The notes beneath the pieces were generated by a model. The model saw nothing but the letters and a program-made list of their open reading frames with translations. It was not told the DNA's origin and did not search any database. Below are positions 13,501 through 25,500 of a DNA stretch of 64,000 bases, one piece after another. Numbering within the stretch: position 1 is the first letter of the stretch; each line of letters opens with the position of its first letter. This DNA is from Tethya wilhelma (lineage: Eukaryota; Porifera; Demospongiae; Tethyida; Tethyidae), in the NCBI GenBank assembly GCA_964030475.1, contig CAXIPT010000012.1, positions 420,123-484,122 of the forward strand. The letters run 5' to 3'. Both the position numbers and the translations under genes were made by a program.

Positions 13501-16500
13501 GTGAGAGACGGATAAAACACATACATCAGAGCTTTGTTAAATGCATGGTTACTATAATTTTACTTTCAACCACAGTATATTCAGGGACTAGCTGATACAG
13601 GAAAGAGGGGGCACATGCATCTATGAGCTAAAAGTTCCTTCCAAAATAAAAGATGGTGACTAGACACAAGACTCTGTTGACTCTTATCTACCTTGAGATG
13701 ATGTCTGTACCCCATCATCAGCTATCATGTAAGAAATAATTATTATCTAAAAGTTTGAACACTACACCAAAGAGCCCAGGTCTTAGAATGTTATGATTGT
13801 GAAGCATTAACCTATGTACTCTAGCTAGGGTGCAATCAGTAGAGCACATCCTTAGGAGGACATACAAATACAACAACAACACAAGGTCAATCTGCATAAC
13901 TGAGGTACAATTTGTGGTCAGAAAACATAAAAAGAAAGTTCATCTACAGGTTCAGAATACAGATTTAATTTGTTTGGCATAATAAGAGACGAGAAGTGAG
14001 TCAGGGCTAGACTTTATCATATAAAATTTACTTCAGGTATTAAAGCTTTGTTGTATAGCATCTTCCAACTGGAGCAAGCAATAACATTAATTTGAAACAG
14101 GTAAGAGAAGTATATGATATTTTTATTATTGTATATATAATGATGGACTACATGTATATTATAAATGAGATCAGCAATGATACACAACACTCAGTGCACT
14201 AGCATGATGTTATCCAGTTTTCCTTCATACCATGTTTTTTCTATTATAATTAATGTTTTTGAAACTTTATTATAGAGCCTTACTAAAATTATAATTATAT
14301 AGGAAATAACACACAACTATCAATTCCTTTTTGACAGCATACATATACTGACTACACTGATCAATTAGAGTAGAGCTCCACAAATATACCTCTGGGATAA
14401 AACATTCGGAATAATTACCTAGACGCCTGGACAGGAAGGAAATGTATCAATATTCATCTGCTTTGACACAAATTTGATGATTGTCAACCTAGTTCCATTG
14501 TTGGCTTTGTTGGCCTTCACATCATGTGAGACTTACTATGCCACACCATCGCCAAACACCCCATGTCCTGAAGAAGGTGTGCCTTGCTTAACTCTCTCCC
14601 AGTATGCCAAAAAATCAAGTGACTACTTTGCTGTCAACACAAGCCTTATTTTTCTACCAGGGAATCACAGTTTTAATTCAGAGCTCTCCATACACAACAT
14701 CTTATTCTTGTCTATTGAGTCTGATGCAACCTCCCACTCAGACACATCAGTCACATGCTATCAGTCTGCAATGTTCATATTTGAGTCAATCGATGTTGTA
14801 AGCGTGAGAGGCTTAGCAATTTTTGGGTGTGTATACAATCAAGCCAAATGGATTAAAGAGTTTACTATGGAAGATTGTAGTCTAGATGGTCAGGGACGTG
14901 ATGGAACAGGACTACAACTAATTGAAGCCTATACAGTTAATATCGTAAGTAGTTCATTCTTTTCCAACACTGGACGAGCAATGTATTTCTATAATCCAAG
15001 TCCAGGGTTTATTGGCCCAATTAATATCAATGACACTACAAAAATTATGGCTGGTGGGGCAATATTTGTCACTAACAATATACTCAGCATCACTATCTTG
15101 AATTGTACATTTGAAAACAACATTGTGACTGGAAACAACGGACAGGGTGGAGCAATTTTTGCTAATTTAAGCCCAAATATTGCCATTGTAAATAGTTTAT
15201 TTAAAAACAACACAGTATTTGTGACTAGAGATGGACGGGGTGGAGCAGTGTCTGTTGAGTCAAGTCCCAACCTCAACATAGTCAATTGTACACTCAACAA
15301 TAACGCAGTGACTGGATATCATGTTGGAAGTGGCGGAGCACTGGATACCATCAAATGCAATAACACCAGCATTATTGATAGTATTTTCAAGAGCAACAAT
15401 GTATTTGGAACAGAAGGATGGGGTGGAGCAGTGGCAATTTATGCAAGCTCAAAAACCACTATAGTCAACAGTGAACTGAGCGAAAACACTGCGATTGGAG
15501 TTTATAATGGCATTGGTGGTGCAATGGCTGCTTACTCAAGTCCTGATGTCACTATAACCAACAGTACACTTATCAACAATTTTGTGACGGGAGGCAATGG
15601 AGGAGGTGGAGCAGTGCATGCCATGTCATGTCCCAATATCACTATAGCTTACAGTACACTTACCAACAACATTGTAACTTCAGTCAATGGATTGGGGGGA
15701 GCAGTGTACGCTGTAAATACTGAACTATCATCTGTGTCATTAGCTAGTTCTATTTTCAGTAATAACACGGCAAACAAAGGCTCAGCTCTTTACTTGATTT
15801 TAACTCAATTTAGCACTAATGACTTTACTATCATGCATGATAACATTGCTAGTCAAGGTGTGCTATACGCCATACAAAGCATATTAACTTTTTCTGGAAA
15901 TATTAATCTTTCAAGAAACCATGGATCATTGGTGTTTTACTCTTGCAATGTGGATTTTATAGGGAACACCAACATTGAAAACTGTAATGTGACTGAAGAA
16001 GGGGGAGCATTAAGTGCTTTTCAAAGTGAGATAGCTCTTCTGGGTAGAGTCAACCTCATACACAATAGGGCTAAACGAGGTGGGGCAATGGCAGCTATTG
16101 AAAGCACTTTTACTGTCAATGGTACTACTACGGTGTCTGATAACTTTGCATTAGAGTCAGGTGGAGGCATCTATGCCTACCAGAGTCAACTCAACTTCAA
16201 ATATCACATTACCATTAGAAGCAATCATGCCGTAACTAGAGGTGGAGGTATTCATGCTATTAGTTCACCAGTAAGACTTACTGATGGATCCAAAACTCAC
16301 ATGGTTGATAATCACGCTGAGAAAGGAGGAGGAATATGCTTAGAAGGAAGTGGTAAAATCTACCTGCTAAAAAGTAAGGCAGAATGTCCCGAAGATAACC
16401 TTTGCATTTCTAACTCATCAACATGGATGTCACTACATCTAAGATACAACACTGCTACCTTTGGAGGAGCTGTGTATGTCAGTGATGACACAACTTCTGC

Positions 16501-19500
16501 TACCTGTCATGCCAATCCATTCAGTAACAAGACAACTGTCTACACTGAGTGCTTTATCCAAACAATACTACCCTATAGCATTCTATACAGCTATAGCTTA
16601 GATTACAGCCCTGATGAAATAAATTATTGCAACACATACTTCAATGGGAATAAAGCTACAATGGCTGGAGACGTTCTTTACGGTGGTCTACTGGATAGGT
16701 GTGGAGTGAGTTCTATTGCTGAAACAGTTCAAGGCTACCATCCAAACACTTCTTTGATAAGCAGCATTTCCTACATTCTCAATATAACTGATCTTGAAGC
16801 ACGAGATTTCAACTCAACTAACTCAATATCATCTGATCCAGTTCATGTTTGCTTCTGCAAAGACAACCAACCAGACTGCAGTTACCATCCTCAACAAATA
16901 ACGGTCAAAAAAGGACAAACATTTAAAGTGTCACTTGTTGCTGTTGACCAAAACAATAACCCTCTGGTGAACAGCACTACTGGTGTGCCCACTATACAAG
17001 CTTACGTACCACTAAAAGCAAAACTTGGTGAGGGACAGTCTATCCAAGAGACTAATGGTGAAAATTGTTCAGATCTGACTTATAGTATTCTCTCTCCTCA
17101 CAAATCTGAGGAACTTTATCTCTATGCAGATGGTCCATGTAAAGATGCAGGAATATCAGTAGCAAATCTCACCATTACTATTGCACCTTGTCCAATAGGA
17201 TTTAAAGACAATGGTTTGCATTGTGCATGTGACCCAATAATCTATCCTGAATACATATCCAACTGTTTCATAGAAACAGAAACAGTCCACAGAAAAAACA
17301 ATGCCTGGTTTACTCATTGGAATACTACCAATTACCTTGGCTATTTATTTCATAAACACTGTCCTTTTGATTACTGTCATCCACAAACCACAAATATATC
17401 TGTCAATTTGAACATTGAATATGGTGCTGATGAACTGTGTGCATTCAATCGATCAGGAAAGCTTTGTGGCTCTTGTAAAGATGGTCTCAGTGTTAACCTT
17501 GGTAGTTCACAATGTAGCCCTTGCTCTAACAACTGGCTTGGACTGCTCATTGTCTTTGCTCTAGCTGGTGTTGTACTGATTGCTTTCATTCTAAAAGTAA
17601 ACTTTGTGGTAGCTGAGGGAACTTTCAATGCTTTGATCTTATACAGCAACATATTTGGTGTAAATCGTCCAATTTTCTTCCCACACGACAGCACTAAAAT
17701 ACTTTCTGTCTTCATAGCATGGCTTAATCTTGACTTTGGATTTGAAACCTGTTTTTTTGATGGTATGGATGGATATGCTAAAACATGGCTACAACTTGCG
17801 TTTCCTCTCTATGTCATTTCCTTGGTTATTGGAATCATCATCATCAGTGACCATTCTACAAAGTTTGCTAGGCTCTTTGTTGGAAAGAACCCAATAGCAA
17901 CACTGGCTACACTGATTCTACTCTCCTATTCAAAGCTCCTCCGTACTATCATTTCTGCGATGCAATTTACAACACTCGAATACTCTGATAGCTCAAGTGA
18001 ACTGGTCTGGCTGGTTGATGCTAACGTCCCTTACCTCAGTGTTAAACATTTGCCTCTCTTCATCACAGCTCTTGTCATTGCTATAGTTTGCACAGCCTTT
18101 ACACTAGTTGTATTTGCTTGGCAGTGGCTTGTCTATTGTCCAAACAGAGGACCCTTGAGATGGATCATTGGGAACACTAAAGTCATTGCTATAATGGATG
18201 CCTATCACAATCCCTACAACAAAGACCATCGCTATTGGATAGGATTGCTATATTTAGTTCGTGTGCTCTTGTATCTCATATTGGCAGGGAATGTGTTTGG
18301 AGATCCTCGTGTCAACCTCCTCAGCATAGGCATAGTAGTTACAAGTTTGCTAGTATTTCAGATCATCGTTACCGAATGGAAATGTAGCAAAGTATACAAG
18401 AAGAAACTAAACACTGTACTTGATTGCATTTCACTACTAAACATTGTTGGTCTTACAATTGCTACCTTCTTTACCATTGAGGACAATAAGAAACAAAACA
18501 TAGTTGCATACATTTCAACAGGAATTGCTTTGGTTACATTTCTAGTTATCTTTACATACCATTTGCGTCGATTTGAGCTATTCGGAAAGATGACATCACA
18601 ACTTCACTTGCTACTAGGATCAGCACACACTCAATCTTTTGATGTCACATTTTCTGATTCAGCAGACTCTGATGAGGAATCTCAGCTAGTGAGTGTGACT
18701 GAAGTTAATGCCCTTCCAGAAGCCTTGGATACAATTTCCTTAACAGAAGATGAACAAACCAAAGACAATGAATCTGAATTGTCCCTACGAACTTCAGAAT
18801 CAAACACTATGATCACTGTTGATCAACCTTCCACTAATTCTATGATCACAGTAGTTGATTTGGAGCCTGCACCGCTCATCTCACAGACGAATCAAGACAA
18901 TGCCAGTCAATACAGACGACATCAGGGTCAACCAGATCAGAACAGATCTCTGACTACAGTAATACCTCTATCTCACATCTCTCAATCCAAACAAAATAAA
19001 ATTACTCCTATCGAAATTGAACTGCCTAACTTGGCATCCGAACATCACCGCTCTACCATTGAGAGTAGTCCATGTGAGGAAGAGGACAACCAGTCACAAG
19101 ATGATGAGAACACTCCTCTACTGATCAGCGAGATATGATAAACTTAGCATTGAAAATTACTATAGAAATTATTATAATTATTGTTACCACAAAAAAGAAT
19201 TTTCAGTTGCTCAAGAATCCTACATTATTCGAAAAATGCATTGTGTAACGTGTGAAGTTTAACATAGAGTAAATATTTCAAAGAGTATCAATACAATTCT
19301 TATATTATACATACATACATAATTGCACTATTTAGTGGTTAGCTCTATCAGGAAATTGTTAACTTGTTTTAATGATTGAATAATCATTTGGACAAAGGTA
19401 AACATTGCATGCAAAGAATATTAAAGGCTCCATGGCCCATTAATTCCATAGACTAACCAAAAATAAACACAATGTCATGCGTACTGTAGGTGTACTTTAA

Positions 19501-22500
19501 TAAGTCACATGGAGATCCACGCGTACGAAAGTTTGAATTATTATTAGGTATGCAATCATAATGGAATGGTTTTGCTTAGTTAATTTATTCTATCAACTGT
19601 TGTTGGAGGTGTGGTTGGGAAGAGAGGGGGGTACTCCTCACTGTGGTAAAACCTGTATGGTAGAACTGGTACCATTTCTGCTGAGTCAGCTCTCATCATA
19701 TTAATGTACTTTTTACAACCTTCATACAAAGAGTAGACTTTCAGTAGTAGAGTCATTGGAGTGATAGAATAGACCACTAGTCCAACACCATACAGAAGTA
19801 ACACAAGGACCAGTGAAGCTATCAGAAAATACAATAGGATATTTATGTACACTGTTCCATGTCTGGATACTTGAAAACTTGACAATGATAGCATTGACAG
19901 ACTTAAAAGCAAAAAGAAAACTGTATCCAAGATGGTGTACCTCATGGACATGTAAGGCCTGATTGTAGCAACAAGCACTGAAGTGATCATGAAAGTAGCA
20001 CTGACAAACATGAAGTATCCAGTACCAACATACATAGCAGCAAATGTGAGGTTTAATACTCGTAGGAAGACATAAAGAGCAGCAAAATACCTACAGTCTC
20101 GAGGCTGCAGCTTGTAGCAGCCATGGAAGGTGTCCATGAAAATATGTAGGGTCAAACAGCAAAGATTAAAGTAGTTCAAAATTTTATGGAAGCAGCGACA
20201 TGGGTAGAGACAGAGAAGAACCAGTGGGATGATGTTGAACACAAGGGCCATAAATATTGCTACAAAGGCATAGGGAAGATGATCGGGCCCAAAAAATTCA
20301 TACGATGAATCATACATTACAAACCGTTTTTTAGCCTTATTTCCATATACGTCATAAAGTATGTTGGATGTCAGTACAAAGAAAGAAATATTAAGGATCT
20401 TCACATAAGAAAGCAAAATAAATGTGGCAAATGCTCCCACTAGTGATCCCCTGATGTCCCAGTTCTTACGAAACCTAACAAAGCATTTGTAGAAAGGTCT
20501 CCACAGCCGAACAATAAAGATGTAGCGTCTGTGTAGCTCAACAAAGATGTAAGTGAAGACAACTAGTAGCAGTGGGTAAACAGCTACCACATAGTCTAGC
20601 ATGAGAGTCTGGAGTGCTGTTAGGTTAGGATACAAGCAAAATGGAGGATACAATCCTCGAAAAAAATCAAGATTCCAAATACCAAAGAATGCAAAAAAAC
20701 TTCCAGCAACTTCAGGTCGAACAATTCTACTGGAGAGAATAGTACTTGAAGGCACTGATACCAGCTGACATATGAGCACATAGCCATTCATTCTTCCAGA
20801 TGAGACAGTTATCCTGAACAGGACCACTAGAATGTAGAAGACAGTGAGAGGAAGAAATGCCACAGCAAGGTACTTCAACCAGTTGTACTTGTAGTCTGAG
20901 CACACAACACACCCAATGCTGTAAGAGTAGACAGGATAGGCATATCCTTCTTCACAGCTGGTGCACATTAGACCAGTCTGATGCTTGTAGTAGGTGCATT
21001 GTCTACTTGGACAATAATTGACAAAGTGACACATCAAACTGTCATTTCTGTAATAGAGTTTAGGCAATGATGTGTATTGACAAAAAAAATCATTTCCACC
21101 AATAGCATGATGATAACAAGGACCAATTACTGTTGTGTTCAACACTTCACTGTATGTCATACAGTGAAACATTGCAATAGAAATATTCAGATCTGGTTCA
21201 CAATGGACTATTTTGTTTATGGAATTTCCACACTTACAAGTCTCACTTCCACCATTTTCTGTTGGTACAGTCCACAAAGGACAGGTCACATCTTCCACAG
21301 AGCTGGCTGAGACAATGGAGAGCCAAGTCAGAATAGCTAGCACACAATAAGAAGAGAATTTTTTCAATCCACTCATTATATGCATGAGAAAATAATACCT
21401 TGAAGAAGACTAACAAACTTGACAGTAATGCACTGTACATATATAGATGAACAGACTTTTAATTTAGAGGTATTACACGTTATATTGCATGTTTTTCACA
21501 GAAAGGTGAACAATGAGTATATAGTCTAAAAGTATAATCATCCTATAATGATTATGTAAAGTTATCAGCTATTATCTGTTATCAGTGTTTATGGTTCATT
21601 GTGTTTTTTGTTCATCAATAACAGTTTGTGATAGTTACACATGATACAAGCATCTATCACTTGAATGATTAATGTAACATATAGAATTTAGTTTTCATCA
21701 GCTGATGTAAGTTTTTATCTGCGAAATTTTCTGTAATGAATATCTGTATGGACTAGCACAGCTCATCCGCAAAAATTTAACCGCAAAAATGTTTGGCATT
21801 GACAAACTTAAAAGCAAAAAGAAAACTGTATCTATGTTGGTGTACAATACAGACCTGTAAGCTTTATCTATTATTTATTATGCACACATTGCAACGGAAG
21901 GTGTTCATTGTGTTTTGTTTTTTATCAGATCATCAATAAATTGTTTATGATAGCTACACAATTGTGAACGGATCAAGTAAAAATCAGTCATTATACACAC
22001 TTCCATGAATTCCATTAATTGAGGTCAAAGTTTAGGGAATGCTACTACCAAATAGTAATTTTCTATCTGTTCAAAACTTATATACCAACTAAGCTAAGGC
22101 ATGAAAAATTGCTACTATGGTTACCAACTAATTGAATTATCTACTCACATATATGGTATGATAAACGCCTATAAAATCCTTAATTAGTTATGTGGCAACA
22201 TTAATTTAATTAGAAAAATGCAAATCATGTAGCTGGATAGTAATATTACAACCAGTAGACCAATTATTCATCTAGTTTAGCAGTTACATATCAATAGCTA
22301 TAAAATTATGATTAATTTAAATGTAGCTCATTAATTATTCATACGTATTGTAATTAATTGACATGTTTTTTCATAGGCCCATAGCCCTTCAGTGGTAATG
22401 GATATGGTTCCAATTTTTTGAAGGAAAATTTTCAAGACAAAGTAGAATACTTTTATGCAATAAAATCCAAAATTAGTGGGTGTGCACAATGACTGATTTT

Positions 22501-25500
22501 TACTTGATCAGTTCACACATGATATATGCATCTATCATTAACAATGAAGGTAACATGTAACACATAGAACTGAGTTACTGATGCAGTTGATTTAACCAGC
22601 CAGACTGGTGTACACATTTTTTTGGCCAAAATACTTAATATTATCCCAGATTCTTGAAAAAATCTATAGGCAGCTATGGTCAGGTGGATACTTCTAGTCA
22701 TCACTGTAACACAGCTATACTTATGCTGTCCTCGGCCTCTATACCTTATTAAGTATTAGAAAACACATGCAAGTATAATCAAACCTTCGATATCGTACCC
22801 TCTGAGAGGCAGACAACCTCTCTACAGCAGACATAATCTGTGGGTTGGATTAAAATTACCACACCTTCAGGAAGTAGAGGCTTTGATCTCGATTCCGGAC
22901 AATCTGTGCTCCCATTAATTTGCCAAACAAATTTGCCCCCAAAATGGCCACAAATAATCAGAAATTGTCAATCATACAATCTAATAGCAAAACCAAACAT
23001 TAAGTTTAAACATCAGTGATCAACCTTCTACTATTATTGTTACAAACACTTTGGTCAAAATAGTTAACACTAACTTCACAGAAATCAAGACTGATAACAT
23101 CAGGACCAACCAGATCACAACAGATTTCAAAGTAAAATAACAACCTCTATCTCACATGCATCTCCATTCACTTCAAAATTATGACAGTGAATTGCTATGA
23201 CAGTAAGAGACTCTATTAGATATTCACAGATTCCACAATATCTAACTACATGTGGTGTATTCACAAGAAGACACTGGAATTAATTTCCGGTTTAGTTTCA
23301 AATGTACAGTAATAAGTAACGTTCAAACGTACATGCACCATATAATATGGCTAGGAAATTTCTGAGGAGCAAAAATTTCGTAGTTGTGATTTGTACTGGA
23401 CCATCGTACAGCAATATTATATATGCCAGGGCTACGTGATACTAGGAAACAAATTGTTTAGCTACAATTGTCTTTCTGCAAAAATTTACTCCTCAAAATT
23501 TTTTACTTATACAGTGGACATTGAGCACACTAAGTTGCAGTGACTATTAAAAAACCTACATAATCACAATTACATGCAGCCACATTAATAATCCTTATAA
23601 CCATCCTATGAAGAGCTTACCCTCTCTTGTAAGAGATATTTACTAGCTACAGTTTTTTTGACAATAATATAATTATTTCGTACATAAAAGAAAGTACCTT
23701 TGGAAGTTTCCAATGAAGCTTGTCTTTGAAGCCCCTCTGAGTCTAATATTCCACAATCCCCACTGATCGCCATTGAACAATATCCTAGCCCTGTAAATCA
23801 GGCCTCCCATAAGCATAGCTTGGAGGGCCTGCATTTTTTTTTCCCAAAGCAATAATCACAGCGGGGAGGGCCTGGTTTACAAGGCTAGCCTATCTTGCAG
23901 AGTTGTACATATGTTTAGTGTATGTCCTCAAAGCTAACTGTTCATACTAGTAGGATCTACCCAGCAAGTCACTTTGAGCATAGTGCATCATGCAGTACGT
24001 GATCGTATTACTATATGGCGCCAAGGATTATATACTTTTGGTGCCATTTCATGTATAACAATCACTAACTATACAATTTCAAATTAACTAGGAATCTAAA
24101 TTTAGGTACGTACTGCCATACGTAGAGCATGCAAGGCTGTTCAATGCTAGAAAATAAAACTGTAAAAAGTTTGGCTATAATTATAGTTTTGCACGATGGT
24201 TATGCATGGGGCATGCATTCAAAGGCTGGTATGTTTCTTGCGGAGTCGGGACATTTTTAGTGTGCAGCTTCCATGTAACTATGTTATTTTGTCTGTATAA
24301 TAATATTATTTGCTGTGCTGAGCTGAAGCAACGTACAGTGAATATCTACTAGTTTTTCAAAAGCTTGGGCCATGTTGCAATGTTCCCCCAAAGAAGGGTA
24401 GGGGGCACTCCCGGCCCCTCCTTTCAGCTACCTCCTCCCACTACAAATACTCATACACGTAAACTACTAATTTTAAGACAATTTTAAGCAACTCCTTCCA
24501 CCCCCCTCCCCCACGCCTCTTTACCTTTGTCCTGGCATAGGGGAAACACTGTTTCAGTGTATTACGGAAAAACTGAAGAAACCCAACCCGTGAAGAACAG
24601 GAGACGAATAGTCCCAATAAATTAATACATGTATATGGTAGTACACACAATAGCAACACTGGAAGAGAGAGCATATTGTCAGTTGATTCTAGTTCAAATG
24701 CCACTAGAGTCAAATGTACTTATTAACATTGTGAACAGAGATCTGAATGGAGCTGATGGAGCATTAGAAGTTGTACCAAGTACAATAGACTAACAATAAG
24801 TAGTAACTACCAACATTGCAATTGGTAACAAGCCCAGATGTATACAATGCAATACTTTTCTTTTTTGACAATCATTCATACATAATTATATATCAAGTCA
24901 ATGTACATATGAAAGATTCAATCATAAATGCCAGGAAAACACACTCCAACATTATCCGGACAGCTTAGAGCAAAGCAGCAAGGTAGTATACCAAAATAAT
25001 CAATACAATCTGTATAAGTGGTACATGTGGGGCTATCAGTAAGGCAGGACAATGAGTGAGAACCGGGAGGTGAGAAGTCACCGCAGTTTATGATATCTGG
25101 TACCTGAGCTGTCTTAGCAGGAGAAGCTGAAATACATATATATTTTGAAGTAAAGAATCATGTATCCAAACTATTATTATGACAATATTTACCTGCAGCT
25201 GTGAAGAAACCATTTGCCATCAGCATAGCTACTATAAATACAGAAAACTTATGCATCGTTGTATGGCTCTTTGATTGGTTGCTGAATATGCTTGAATTGG
25301 TTTGATACGTATATTCTTCCTCAGAATGATCAAATTCATCATATAGCATTTTGTGAATATGTTTATTTATACTACTCTCTCAGAATTAAGTGTTCTTAAT
25401 TTAGCAACATTGGCCACCACATCTAAAAATACCTGCATTTCAAGATCAAGGCTTCATCATACACTGCTATAATTATGTATGTTGGCATCTATTGTTGTCA

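Larger units (their letters stand above)
9760..16010. repeat. Tandem segmental duplication (about 3.3-kb unit): laminin exon plus beta-helix gene
   Basis: Bases from 9760 (TGAAATAATATTATGTGGGC) recur from about 13027. Homology runs through the LG2 exon, the intron, the shared promoter region and the 5' half of the beta-helix gene, to about 12800 in the first unit and about 16000 in the second. The first unit is cut inside the beta-helix coding region, and a fragment of a dispersed repeat (12924-13025, also found near 61060) sits at the junction. The duplication explains both the twin exon and the truncated receptor. Confidence 0.85.

Noticed and set aside
11181..19138. Bacterial contamination suggested by Pmp-like repeats
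   Set aside because: The genes lie between spliced laminin exons, one copy was duplicated together with such an exon, and they are fused to non-bacterial membrane bodies.
24441..24713. Minus-strand 90-residue frame
   Set aside because: Driven by a C-rich tract; no conserved motif, and no signal peptide at its start.
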